Positions 53,307 through 61,763 of a stretch of DNA of 64,000 bases are shown here, one piece after another. Source of the stretch: Pseudalkalibacillus berkeleyi (GTDB lineage: Bacteria; Bacillota; Bacilli; Bacillales; Fictibacillaceae); NCBI RefSeq assembly GCF_021608225.1, contig NZ_JAKIJS010000001.1:558001-622000 (forward strand). The letters run 5' to 3'. Position 1 is the first letter of the stretch; each line of letters starts with the position of its first letter. The position numbers were made by a program, and so were the translations under genes. The notes under the pieces were generated by a model. It was not told where the DNA came from, searched no databases, and was given only the letters and a program-made list of their open reading frames with translations.

Positions 53307-55649
53307 ATGAAATTGACTTGGATGAATCGATTAATATATTTATTATTTATTTCACTATTTATTACATTATCAATAAATCCAAATGGTGTGGCATCCTTCG
53401 GATATTTCATCATAATCATATTTGGAGTAATAATCCTATTCAGTATAGGTTTGTTATACAAAGGATGGAAAGAAAGTACTAATTTGAAACGGACGCTATC
53501 CATTTATACAGCTGCTAGTATTATGACAGTGGCGATAGCAGAATTCATACGATACTTTGCACACGTTGATGGAGGATTTTTTAAAGTTTTTCCGGATGCA
53601 TTGTGGATTGTTCATATTTTACTATTGTCAGTAGGATTGGCGATTGTCATCAAGAGGGTGCGATCGAATTTCCAAATAAGCTATCTATTACTTGATCTAC
53701 ATATTTCAATTACCGTCTTTGGATCGATCTGGTTTGTCACGTATCAAAATTTCGATAAAAACCATTTACTTTCATTTGAGATGGTCTATCCACTTGGCGC
53801 TTTATATGTGCTTTTCATAATGGCAACGCTGTTACTCATCAATGACAAACCGATTAAGAGAAACGTATTAAACAGTCTTTTGTTAGGTTTATCTATTTGC
53901 ATGTTTTCAAGTGTCCTACTCATGATTGATTCGTTAGACGGTGTTCTATATCGTGGTAAATACTTAATCCTAGATGGACTAGGGTTATATACGATTGCTG
54001 CGGCATTTGTTAGGAAACAATCTAACATTCAAAAGCGCTGGAAGAGATCTATGACAATCAGTTATTCACATTGGGAGATCATCCGGCCAATCATTCAATA
54101 TACGGGCGTTTTGGTGCTCTTATACGAATACATATTTTATTTTCGAGACAGCAACATTTTATTCATAGGTCTAGTCATTACTGTTGTACTTGTCATCTGT
54201 CGTGATTTAATCACCATTGTCCAAAATCAATCGTTGGTTAGGAGATTGAAGATTTTCAATCAACAGTTGGAAAAGAAGATCGGTGAAAGGACAAAAGAGT
54301 TGACTAACTCACACCGAGATTTAGAGCATGCATTTGAACAAATTGAGTATGTTTCAAGGCATGATACATTCAGCCAATTGCCGAATAGAAGGTTTCTTGA
54401 ACAGATGATCGAACGAAAGATACAACAAAACCAATCGATTGTGTCACTCATTATTATCGATGTCAATCGATTAAAGCATATCAATGATACTGTAGGTCAT
54501 GCAGTAGGAGACTTGCTTTTACTAGAACTCATTAAACGAATACAACTAAAAATTCCTCGAAATGCTTTTCTTGCACGGCATGGTGGAGATGAGTTCGCAA
54601 TTGTTATTGATGGACTCAAACAAAGCTATGAAGTGGAACAATTAACCGAACAATTATTAGAAACGGTCGAATCCCCATTCCACATTCAAGGGAAAGAATT
54701 GTCCATTACGATTAGCATTGGTGTTTCAATTTATCCAAATCATTCTAAGTCCGTGGAAGACATGATGAAACATGCAGACTTAGCCATGTACAAAGCGAAG
54801 GAAGAACAGCAAAACAAAGTTGTTTTCTACTCGCCTGATATGAATGAAGAACTTGTTGGACGAATGGAATTATTAAATGAGCTACATAATGCGGTAAAAA
54901 GAAATGAATTTGTCGTCAATTATCAACCACAGTTTCATATCGGTCATAGCCAACTATCCGGAGTAGAAGCACTCGTACGTTGGAATCATCCTACTCGTGG
55001 TTATGTTTCGCCTGGTGAGTTTATTCCACTAGCAGAAGAGTTTGACTTAATTGTTCAAATTGATGGCATTGTTTTAGAGACAGCGATAGCACAATTTATG
55101 GAATGGAAGAAAAGAGGCATTGCACCACCACGACTCAGTGTAAACTTATGTCCACAGCAATTTGAAAAAGGAGATCTAAGCAGCAAACTTAAGCGTCTTT
55201 TCGAACAATATCAGTTCCCACCGCACCGGTTAATACTTGAAATTACAGAAAGTGTTGCGATGAAAGACGAGAAGTTTCTCACTTCTCAATTACAAGAAGT
55301 TTCCTCTATGGGTGTACAAATTTCAATTGATGATTTTGGAACCGGGTATTCTTCACTTAGCTATGTTAAGAACTACCCATTAAACCAATTGAAAATTGCA
55401 AGACCATTTATAACAGATGTTCCGAGGAGTAACAAAGATATAGCTATGGTAAAAGCCATTATTGATTTGTCACATCACTTTAATTTGAACGTGGTAGTTG
55501 AAGGTGTGGAAACAGTTGAGCAACTCAATTTTCTTAAATCTGTTCAATGCGAAGAAGTACAAGGATTTTATTACTCAAAACCACTTCATTCAACCGAATT
55601 AGAAAAGAAATATTTGTTGCAACACCAGCAAGAAAGATTAAATGCCTAA
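53307..55649 (+). CDS. Membrane-bound GGDEF-EAL cyclic-di-GMP protein
   Basis: The 780-residue protein has about nine membrane helices (residues 5-300) and a coiled-coil linker (residues 305-350). A GGDEF domain with an intact HGGDEF motif (residues 426-430) and an EAL domain with E554-A-L and DDFGTGYSS follow. Both active sites look complete, so it could make and break c-di-GMP. The RxxD inhibitory site before GGDEF is absent. The ATG follows GGGGGC. It is monocistronic. Direct repeats GTCGATAT at 53253 and 53263 lie just upstream. Confidence 0.92.
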   Translation: MKLTWMNRLIYLLFISLFITLSINPNGVASFGYFIIIIFGVIILFSIGLLYKGWKESTNLKRTLSIYTAASIMTVAIAEFIRYFAHVDGGFFKVFPDALWIVHILLLSVGLAIVIKRVRSNFQISYLLLDLHISITVFGSIWFVTYQNFDKNHLLSFEMVYPLGALYVLFIMATLLLINDKPIKRNVLNSLLLGLSICMFSSVLLMIDSLDGVLYRGKYLILDGLGLYTIAAAFVRKQSNIQKRWKRSMTISYSHWEIIRPIIQYTGVLVLLYEYIFYFRDSNILFIGLVITVVLVICRDLITIVQNQSLVRRLKIFNQQLEKKIGERTKELTNSHRDLEHAFEQIEYVSRHDTFSQLPNRRFLEQMIERKIQQNQSIVSLIIIDVNRLKHINDTVGHAVGDLLLLELIKRIQLKIPRNAFLARHGGDEFAIVIDGLKQSYEVEQLTEQLLETVESPFHIQGKELSITISIGVSIYPNHSKSVEDMMKHADLAMYKAKEEQQNKVVFYSPDMNEELVGRMELLNELHNAVKRNEFVVNYQPQFHIGHSQLSGVEALVRWNHPTRGYVSPGEFIPLAEEFDLIVQIDGIVLETAIAQFMEWKKRGIAPPRLSVNLCPQQFEKGDLSSKLKRLFEQYQFPPHRLILEITESVAMKDEKFLTSQLQEVSSMGVQISIDDFGTGYSSLSYVKNYPLNQLKIARPFITDVPRSNKDIAMVKAIIDLSHHFNLNVVVEGVETVEQLNFLKSVQCEEVQGFYYSKPLHSTELEKKYLLQHQQERLNA

Positions 55650-55741
55650 CTGAAATAGGAGGATCGACTAAGATATGTCAATCCTTCTATTTTCATTTAA
55701 CGTTAATGGTATACTTAAGCTATTAGAGGGAGGGACCACTA

Positions 55742-56260
55742 ATGGAATGGTTGAATCTAATTTTCACATTTATTATATCGTTATTTATTTTGTTCTCACT
55801 CTTATTTATTGGTAGGACGTATCAGCTAAACCGTAAATTGAACGGAATATTTCGATTAACCAATTGTGGTGATTCAGGTCAAATATTTATAATTCGTACA
55901 TTACAAATGGTACTCATTATATTTTTCCCTTTATTCGTTTTATTTGATGAATTACCAAATTTACCGAGTGTGCTTTATCTAGTCATGCACTTAGCTTTGT
56001 TTATTACTCAAATTTATTCTACGATCCATATTACAATAGGTACGGAAGGGTTCCGAGTTGGTGTAATTGCATATGAATGGAAAGATGTTGATCGATGTGA
56101 TATTTTATCTGGCTTACATGAAGATAATCACCTCTATCCATCTGGAGGCGTTGCACGTATTATTATAGGCGAAAAGATTTACCGAGCAGAATTGAAAAAG
56201 ACACAAATTGATGAAGTAGCTTCTTTTATGGGAAAATATGTCGAAACAGAGAGTCATTGA
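55742..56260 (+). CDS. Hypothetical membrane protein with PH-like tail
   Basis: The 172-residue protein has an N-terminal helix (residues 4-24), two more helices (about residues 50-68 and 76-95) and a soluble C-terminal part. That part carries a WKDVDRCDIL turn typical of small membrane PH-like proteins. GAGGGAGGG precedes the ATG. The function is unknown. It starts a series of small genes of unknown function that reaches to 59 kb. Confidence 0.6.
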   Translation: MEWLNLIFTFIISLFILFSLLFIGRTYQLNRKLNGIFRLTNCGDSGQIFIIRTLQMVLIIFFPLFVLFDELPNLPSVLYLVMHLALFITQIYSTIHITIGTEGFRVGVIAYEWKDVDRCDILSGLHEDNHLYPSGGVARIIIGEKIYRAELKKTQIDEVASFMGKYVETESH

Positions 56261-56367
56261 CAAATATATTTCAATTGCATGAAAATTTCAAAATATCTAA
56301 AAATACCCTTCCATATTGAGTGTAATCTGATACAATAGAGTCAATCCAAAATAGGAGGGAAGCAAGT

Positions 56368-56640
56368 TTGGAAAAAATAAAACTAGGTCAACCTCCCAAC
56401 TGTCACAAGGTTTCTTTCGATGGAAAGTCATTTAAGATCAAAGGATTAAATGATGTTGTCGTCCCAGTATCTCAAACAGAAACTGCACAGATTGATATTC
56501 TCAACGATGAGACAGGTAATTTAAAACTTGTCGGAAAAGACACTATTTTGGCTCAACTGGAATTACCCCTCCGATACTGTGAAGTAGGTCAAGGTTGGGT
56601 CTTAGACAAATTGTCTAAGAAGAAAAGAAAGTCAGGTTAA
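56368..56640 (+). CDS. Hypothetical small protein
   Basis: The 90-residue soluble protein starts at TTG, eight bases after AGGAGGG. It has short beta-strand-like segments, two cysteines far apart (residues 12 and 71) and a basic tail (KKKRKSG). I do not recognise the family. It is a single gene with its own terminator. Confidence 0.6.
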   Translation: MEKIKLGQPPNCHKVSFDGKSFKIKGLNDVVVPVSQTETAQIDILNDETGNLKLVGKDTILAQLELPLRYCEVGQGWVLDKLSKKKRKSG

Positions 56641-56661
56641 TATCAGAACGGAATCAAGCGC

Positions 56662-56688
56662 GGCTGGCCCATTGGGTCAGCCTTTTAT
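56662..56688 (+). terminator. Terminator after the 90-residue protein gene
   Basis: GGCTGGCCC pairs with GGGTCAGCC (one G-U) around a 3-base loop, followed by TTTTATT. Confidence 0.8.
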
Positions 56689-56827
56689 TGTGGAACAATA
56701 CATTCAACCAGCTGCAGAATTAATAAATTGTATGGATTTGCCCTTTTACGTAAAGGATAAGGATATGTGCGTGAAAATATGAAACCTTTAGCGTTTTAGT
56801 ATGGGAGTAAATAAAGGAGTGAGTGAA

Positions 56828-57034
56828 ATGGGATTCAATACTGATAAAAAGGGTAAAAAACAAGAGCTTATGTCCGATTCGGCTCTCAATCCTGGTTATG
56901 AATCTAGTTCATTGTTAAATACGATTGCGACGTCAGGAAACTCAGTTGTTTCTTCACATGAAGATGATAGAGGCTTATCAGACAAAGATGAAATAATTGA
57001 AAAAGAATTGAACCAACATAATGTAAATGAATAA
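56828..57034 (+). CDS. Hypothetical small polar protein
   Basis: The 68-residue, Ser/Asp/Glu-rich hydrophilic protein is likely disordered. ATG 56828 lies eight bases after AAAGGAG; an upstream ATG at 56801 is less well placed. It is followed after 15 bases by another small frame with its own ribosome site, so the two form a small operon. No family is recognised. Confidence 0.55.
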   Translation: MGFNTDKKGKKQELMSDSALNPGYESSSLLNTIATSGNSVVSSHEDDRGLSDKDEIIEKELNQHNVNE

Positions 57035-57049
57035 GGAGTTGAACCTTTA

Positions 57050-57184
57050 ATGATGAACGAAGAATTTCATGTTGCCAACTTATCAGATGAAACGTTGGAT
57101 AAGATTAAGGACCTTGAGAGGGATTTAATGAAGGATAAAGACGACAGTATTATATTGATCGCTTACGAAAAAGACCAAGTTTAG
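57050..57184 (+). CDS. Small acidic protein (44 residues)
   Basis: The 44-residue acidic helical peptide (HVANLSDETLDKIKDLERDL, then SIILIAYEK) has AAGGAG about 12 bases before ATG 57050 or 15 before a second ATG at 57053. It is too short for most gene callers. It lies directly behind the 68-residue protein gene and before a long hairpin. The function is unknown. Confidence 0.5.
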   Translation: MMNEEFHVANLSDETLDKIKDLERDLMKDKDDSIILIAYEKDQV

Positions 57185-57193
57185 TGCCTGATA

Positions 57194-57236
57194 ACCACAA
57201 TGAACGTATCCACCAAGTGGACATGCACATTGTGGT
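57194..57236. terminator. Long hairpin between convergent small genes
   Basis: ACCACAATG pairs with CATTGTGGT, with a second inner stem TCCAC/GTGGA. There is no T run on either strand, so termination would be inefficient; an RNA-structural role is also possible. Confidence 0.45.
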
Positions 57237-57245
57237 CATAATCGT

Positions 57246-57470
57246 TCAATTATGCTTAAGAGGTATTTTCAATTCGGTGTTTGTATTATAAGAGATATCC
57301 ATGCAATACTGACATGTTGTGTAGGACTTACCGATTAACGTTTGAATGTAGTCATCGTCAGTCGAATCTTCTCTGTGTGAATTATCAAAGCAAGGGAGTA
57401 GGCAATCATCACCGACAAATGAAGAATAATGAATGGTTTTCGTTTCATGATGAATAATATATTTTGACAA
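57246..57470 (-). CDS. Small Cys-rich protein, probable zinc binder
   Basis: The 74-residue protein starts YIIHHETKTIH. It has a first Cys pair (CLLPC) and a second pair (CQYC) about 30 residues on, which resembles small Ada-like or treble-clef metal sites. TTG 57470 lies five bases after AGGAGGG. The function is unknown. It is divergent from the sigma-K-controlled gene at 57642. Confidence 0.6.
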   Translation of the reverse strand: MSKYIIHHETKTIHYSSFVGDDCLLPCFDNSHREDSTDDDYIQTLIGKSYTTCQYCMDISYNTNTELKIPLKHN

Positions 57471-57564
57471 AATATCCCTCCTAAGGGAACTTTCTCATAT
57501 ATATAATTTTCGTATCATTTTGAAATTTTCAGGGGCACTTTATAAATTGTCTATAAAAATGAAT

Positions 57565-57578
57565 TAGGCGTTCGCCTA
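57565..57578. promoter_or_regulatory. Perfect inverted repeat next to the sigma-K-like promoter
   Basis: TAGGCG-TT-CGCCTA is GC-rich in an otherwise AT-rich region and ends three bases before the -35 element at 57581. It may bind a regulator of either divergent gene. Confidence 0.35.
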
Positions 57579-57579
57579 G

Positions 57580-57608
57580 CACTCCTATGATTTATCTTTC
57601 ATATGATA
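57580..57608 (+). promoter_or_regulatory. Sigma-K-like promoter of the Pro/Gly-rich gene
   Basis: CAC (AC at 57581-57582) is followed after 17 bases by CATATGATA (57600-57608). This fits the sigma-K pattern of an AC-containing -35 element and CATA-N3-TA at -10. It lies 34 bases before the start codon. Confidence 0.55.
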
Positions 57609-57641
57609 GTCTGAAACCCATATGGAAGGGGGAGTGTGTCT

Positions 57642-58025
57642 TTGAACAATCGGCAAAATAATCCACTTTCTTCAATGTTGCAAAATATTTTAGGAGGTGG
57701 GGGGCAACAGAAGGGACCACCAACAGGTCCGCCGTTTCCGAATGGAGGGGGAGGACCTCCAGGACCACCACCCAAGTTTACACCTAATCAATCACCTTCA
57801 TCACTACAGGCAAGTCCAAATGCGGGTACCTACGCAGTAGATCCAGGAGCTCTTAGACCCTGTGTGGGGAAGTATGTATACATTTGGCTCAAAGGCGGTT
57901 ATTCATTCTGGGCATGGCTTACATTTGTAGGTAGAAGATCGGTAGCTGGATATCGCTGGACAGGATATAGATGGGTGTATTTCGGAATTGATCGAAGGCA
58001 AATCGTATCATTTGTCTGTTATTAA
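57642..58025 (+). CDS. Pro/Gly-rich protein, likely spore coat component
   Basis: The 127-residue protein has a low-complexity N-terminal half rich in Gly, Pro and Gln (repeated GGGG, GPP and PPGPPP). Its compact aromatic-rich C-terminal domain (RPCVGKYVYIWLKGGYSFWAWL, ending IVSFVCY) has two cysteines. The C-terminal domain recurs in Bacillaceae proteins of unknown function. The start is TTG 57642, seven bases after GGGGGAG; GTG 57636 is possible. The sigma-K-like promoter suggests expression in the mother cell late in sporulation and hence a coat role. That is an inference. Confidence 0.6.
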   Translation: MNNRQNNPLSSMLQNILGGGGQQKGPPTGPPFPNGGGGPPGPPPKFTPNQSPSSLQASPNAGTYAVDPGALRPCVGKYVYIWLKGGYSFWAWLTFVGRRSVAGYRWTGYRWVYFGIDRRQIVSFVCY

Positions 58026-58032
58026 GAAAAAT

Positions 58033-58109
58033 ACTGACCAAAATAGGATGAGAAAGTGTATTTTCTCCTTTGAGAAATACCGCTACCCCTTCACTTGGTC
58101 AGTTTTTTC
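58033..58109 (+). terminator. Terminator of the Pro/Gly-rich gene
   Basis: ACTGACCAA pairs with TTGGTCAGT across a loop of about 53 bases that has its own small stems. TTTTTT follows. Confidence 0.6.
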
Positions 58110-58187
58110 TTATGGTCAATCATAAGATTCGTACCATCTTCATTGACAAAGAATGATTGTGACTCACATAACAGTTATTGAACAGTA

Positions 58188-58216
58188 AAAGGAGCTGACT
58201 TAGAGTCGGCTCCTTT
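58188..58216. terminator. Terminator of the IDEAL-domain gene (both strands)
   Basis: AAAGGAGCTGAC pairs with GTCGGCTCCTTT (one G-U) around a 5-base loop, with T residues in the stem end on both strands. Confidence 0.75.
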
Positions 58217-58222
58217 AAAGCA

Positions 58223-58456
58223 TTAATTATTCTGGTATTTCTTAAACTGTTCGGACAGTTCTACAAAGGACTTATAATCATTACGTTCCAAGGCAATGTC
58301 AATTTTCGCTGACAGCTTCTCTCTTTGGTGTTCAAACAGTGACTCGTCGAGGATCAGTTGGGCGGCAAGGGCGACAAAAAACTGTTCGGCTCTCTTTTGT
58401 CTTTGTTGAGCCTGCTCTTTCATCTTTGCTTGAAATGATGATGTATGTTTGTTCAT
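58223..58456 (-). CDS. IDEAL-domain protein
   Basis: The 77-residue protein ends in an IDEAL domain: LAAQLILDESLFEHQREKLSAKIDIALERND, then FVELSEQF. This domain of about 40 residues is found in Bacillaceae proteins, including ComK regulators and YpiB-type proteins. The N-terminal 28 residues are basic and Gln-rich. ATG 58456 follows GGGAGGAATCCTC; the upstream extension MGGIL has no support. The function is unknown. Confidence 0.8.
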   Translation of the reverse strand: MNKHTSSFQAKMKEQAQQRQKRAEQFFVALAAQLILDESLFEHQREKLSAKIDIALERNDYKSFVELSEQFKKYQNN

Positions 58457-58644
58457 GAGGATTCCTCCCAAACCCTTTTATTTATTATCTAAGATATGCA
58501 AGACGTTGTCAATTAGTTTTCAGAATATTACATAAATTTATTTTTTTGATAGATTGGTTCTAAGCTAAGTATTGCTGAAGAGAATAATTCCCTACAACAT
58601 GTTCACAATATAAGTAAAATTAGGTGATCGGAGGTTGTAATTTG

Positions 58645-59019
58645 ATGGAACAACATCACTATTATGTGACTTTGCAAGCTGGGATTAGTAATGCGGAAGT
58701 ACGTAGTAATAAAGGGGAGTCTAGTTATGATTTTGAGATCATGGCGAATGAGAATGAAGCAGCGTTACTAAGAGACTTGCTGGAAGAAGCAAATAATGCT
58801 GACAGAATTGGATATGTCCATTCACATTTCTTCTCGAATGTAATAGATGCTGCGGATCGAGATAACATGATTTATGATCGACTTTTAAATGAAATTTATT
58901 TGACGATATACGATTTAGGAACATCAAGAACGAAGAAAGACATAGAGGAAATGGGAATCTTAGAAAAATTGAAAGAAGTAAAACCAAGTCATAATCCTAC
59001 AGACCCGAACTTACACTAA
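58645..59019 (+). CDS. Hypothetical protein
   Basis: The 124-residue protein has a histidine-rich start (EQHHYYVTLQ), a predicted beta-sheet then helix (NENEAALLRDLLEEAN) and a further helix with the DLGTSRTKKDIEEMG turn. I think it belongs to a small conserved Bacillaceae family without known role. GGAGG lies about 10 bases before ATG 58645. It is monocistronic with a strong terminator. Confidence 0.6.
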   Translation: MEQHHYYVTLQAGISNAEVRSNKGESSYDFEIMANENEAALLRDLLEEANNADRIGYVHSHFFSNVIDAADRDNMIYDRLLNEIYLTIYDLGTSRTKKDIEEMGILEKLKEVKPSHNPTDPNLH

Positions 59020-59035
59020 AATACAATACAAACCG

Positions 59036-59066
59036 GAATCCTGCCAACTGTGTGGCAGGATTCTTT
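59036..59066 (+). terminator. Terminator of the 124-residue protein gene
   Basis: A perfect 11-bp stem (GAATCCTGCCA with its complement) has a 9-base loop, followed by TTTCC. Confidence 0.75.
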
Positions 59067-59131
59067 CCGATTGCCTCAAAATTTATGTTCTTTTCATGTA
59101 TACTAAGGACTAAGTAGAGAGGGGTATACGT

Positions 59132-59821
59132 TTGATTAAAGCTGTATTATTTGATTTAGATGGCACACTCTTTAATCGTACAGAATCATTAAGACATTTC
59201 ATTAAAGAACAGTATCGTAGATGGGATCATCAAATCACAAACGTAAATATGGATCAGTATATGTCTGATTTTCTTAAGTTTGATGAGAACGGTTACGTCC
59301 ATAAAGAAAGTGTTTATCTCCAGTTGATTCAAAAATATAATCTGACCGATGAACTTAAGCTTACATTATATAATGATTATCAAGAAAAGTTTCATGATCA
59401 TTGTGTAGCTATGGATGGCATGGATGAGATGTTTGCCTACTTGAAAAATAAGGACATCCAATTGGGAATCATCACGAATGGTGAAACTGTATTTCAGACA
59501 AAGACAATCCAAGCATTAAGCTTGGAGGACCACTTTCAAACTATTTTAATATCCGAAAACGAAGGCATTCGCAAGCCATCAGAAGCCATCTTTACAAAAT
59601 GCTTACATCAGTTAAAGGTGAGCCCTAAGGAAGCGATTTATGTAGGCGATCATCCAGAAAATGATATTCAAGCTGCAGCAAGGATTGGCTTTACCACGAT
59701 ATGGATTGAAAATGGTTGCTATGATGAGCCTTCGATTGCAGATTTTAAAGTGAAAGATTTGTCACATGTACCAATGATACTAGAACAGATTAATAGGAGG
59801 AATACCGTTGAGAATGAGTAA
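59132..59821 (+). CDS. HAD-superfamily phosphatase
   Basis: The 229-residue hydrolase has motif I FDLDGTLF (nucleophile D8, acid D10), motif II ITNGE, the motif III lysine in GIRKPSEAIF and motif IV VGDHPENDI. It is of the YjjG/pyrophosphatase-like subgroup with a helical cap. It removes phosphate from a small metabolite that cannot be named. TTG 59132 follows AGAGAGGGG. Its end overlaps a tiny membrane-protein gene. Confidence 0.9.
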   Translation: MIKAVLFDLDGTLFNRTESLRHFIKEQYRRWDHQITNVNMDQYMSDFLKFDENGYVHKESVYLQLIQKYNLTDELKLTLYNDYQEKFHDHCVAMDGMDEMFAYLKNKDIQLGIITNGETVFQTKTIQALSLEDHFQTILISENEGIRKPSEAIFTKCLHQLKVSPKEAIYVGDHPENDIQAAARIGFTTIWIENGCYDEPSIADFKVKDLSHVPMILEQINRRNTVENE

Positions 59822-59903
59822 TAAATGGCTTGCCATCATCTTGATTTTATCAGGATTCATATTTGGATTTGGATATTGGATTTCAAAAGGCTTGCTTGGA
59901 TGA
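59808..59903 (+). CDS. 31-residue single-pass membrane peptide
   Basis: This very small frame starts at TTG 59808, seven bases after GGAGG, or at ATG 59814. It encodes one hydrophobic helix (WLAIILILSGFIFGFGYWI) with a short positively charged end. It overlaps the end of the HAD gene by 14 bases and precedes the histidine kinase gene by 28 bases. The strong ribosome site supports translation. It could modulate the neighbouring membrane kinase, but that is speculation. Confidence 0.5.
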   Translation: MRMSNKWLAIILILSGFIFGFGYWISKGLLG

Positions 59904-59931
59904 TTCAGGAAAGATGTAAGGAGTACATAAA

Positions 59932-61746
59932 ATGGATGTTTCACTAATAAACCGACGAGAGCGCTTCATGAACATAACCATAATGGCGCTCATTTGTATA
60001 GGGTGGGGTGTAATTATTTATAGTACACTTCACCTAGAGGATTTTACTGGAGACATTTGGACGCTTGTCCTTTTAAGTGCTTTTCTACTATGGACCGAGC
60101 TGTATCCAATTCCGGTTTGGAAAGGCATTACGTCCTTCAGCTTTCCATTGATCTATACAATCGTTCTTCTTTATGGAATATGGTACGGTCTAATAATTTT
60201 GACAAGTATCAGCTTAGTCGTAAACCTTATCAAGAAAAGGAAACAACAGATTGTTTGGTTTAACCCGGCACAGCTTGCAATTGCACTTATCGCAGCATAT
60301 TTAAGTACAAATCAACTACTAATTGTTACAGGATGGACTGATTCAACCGTAGTTGGATTTTATTATGTTCATTTATGTCTATTTACTTTCGTCTTTTATT
60401 TAATGAATAATCTCTTAATTGATTTTGTATTGTGGCTACGTCCTCAAAAATATGCTTGGAAAGATTGGAAACAGAAAACGATTCAAGAAACGATTATCGT
60501 ACTAATATCGATATGCTACTTGGCTGTTATGTTCGCGCTAGGGAATCAGAATCGCGGAGTTGTGGATGTCTTTTCATATCTATTTTTCTTTTCACCACTA
60601 GTTGCAGCATCTGTTTTAAGTGCTGTGATCAGCAAGCAACATAGGGAAAAGCAAAGGTTGAAAGCATTAGTGCAATTGACGAAGGAACTAAATCGAACAC
60701 TCCCCTCTGCTAAATGGGCAGTTTCTCTCGACGAACGACTCGATGAATTTATTCAAACGGATGCTACTCTTTTTATTATGAAAGACGTAGAGGAGAACTG
60801 GAACGTCATTCTACAAAACGGCGGAGTTATTAAAGGGATTGAGAAGGTATTTACAGGTGAATGGATCCAATTAGCAGATGAGTCTATTCGATATGCCTCA
60901 CGTAAACAAATTCCTGATGATTTAGCAACTTATTTATACAAATCCATTCGGTCAGTCATCATTACACCGTTACGAGTAGAAGAAGATACGGTAGGAATTT
61001 TACTTGTGGGCAGTGAGCAGAATCAAATTTATCAAACAACTGATATTCAGTTTCTATCTACCCTTGCTAACCAACTTGCAGTGATAATAAAAACGAAAAT
61101 GCTATTCTCAGAAAGAGAAAAACGCATATTACTTGAAGAAAGAAATCGTATTGCTCGGGAGATCCATGATGGTATAGCACAGACACTTGCAGGTGCTGTC
61201 ATGAACTTAGAATCATCTAAACGAGTTTCAGAACAGCATGAAAAAACATCACTTGTTAATGAAAGTATAGATAAATTACGAGGCAGTCTTAGTGAGGTTC
61301 GTGAATCGATCTATGCACTAAGACCTTCACCTACCGAAAAGTTTGGTGTAGAAGAAGCAGTCAAGGCGAAGTGTGAAGACATACTTAAAGCGTACAGTAT
61401 TCCGGTTATGGTAAAAATTGTTGGCGCTCGGAAAGATTTGTCTCCTCATATAGAACAAAATGTTTACGAAATAGTATCTGAAGCGTTACAAAATGCAGCC
61501 AAGCATTCTAATGCTTCAAATGTCTTTGTCACATTCAGATATTGTAAGGGAAACCTTGTCGTACGAGTTAAAGATAATGGACGTGGTTTCCGTCTTTATG
61601 AAGCACTTCTGAAAGCGAACATCGATGCGCATTATGGTATCCTTAATATGAACGAACTCGCCGAACAAATTGATGCTTCATTTAAGATCAATAGTTCAGA
61701 ACGATATGGCACTGTAATACTAATGATTGTGCCATTATCAAAGTAG
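59932..61746 (+). CDS. Membrane sensor histidine kinase (HisKA_3 type) with GAF domain
   Basis: The 604-residue kinase has about eight N-terminal membrane helices (residues 12-235). A GAF domain follows (about 250-390), then the HisKA_3 box with the phosphorylated H412 in REIHDGIAQTL. The ATPase domain has N box EALQNAAKHS and G box DNGRGF. It belongs to the NarX/DegS/LiaS group. It should phosphorylate the regulator encoded 17 bases downstream. The signal is unknown. Confidence 0.92.
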   Translation: MDVSLINRRERFMNITIMALICIGWGVIIYSTLHLEDFTGDIWTLVLLSAFLLWTELYPIPVWKGITSFSFPLIYTIVLLYGIWYGLIILTSISLVVNLIKKRKQQIVWFNPAQLAIALIAAYLSTNQLLIVTGWTDSTVVGFYYVHLCLFTFVFYLMNNLLIDFVLWLRPQKYAWKDWKQKTIQETIIVLISICYLAVMFALGNQNRGVVDVFSYLFFFSPLVAASVLSAVISKQHREKQRLKALVQLTKELNRTLPSAKWAVSLDERLDEFIQTDATLFIMKDVEENWNVILQNGGVIKGIEKVFTGEWIQLADESIRYASRKQIPDDLATYLYKSIRSVIITPLRVEEDTVGILLVGSEQNQIYQTTDIQFLSTLANQLAVIIKTKMLFSEREKRILLEERNRIAREIHDGIAQTLAGAVMNLESSKRVSEQHEKTSLVNESIDKLRGSLSEVRESIYALRPSPTEKFGVEEAVKAKCEDILKAYSIPVMVKIVGARKDLSPHIEQNVYEIVSEALQNAAKHSNASNVFVTFRYCKGNLVVRVKDNGRGFRLYEALLKANIDAHYGILNMNELAEQIDASFKINSSERYGTVILMIVPLSK

Positions 61747-61763
61747 GGTAGGGGAGAATCATT

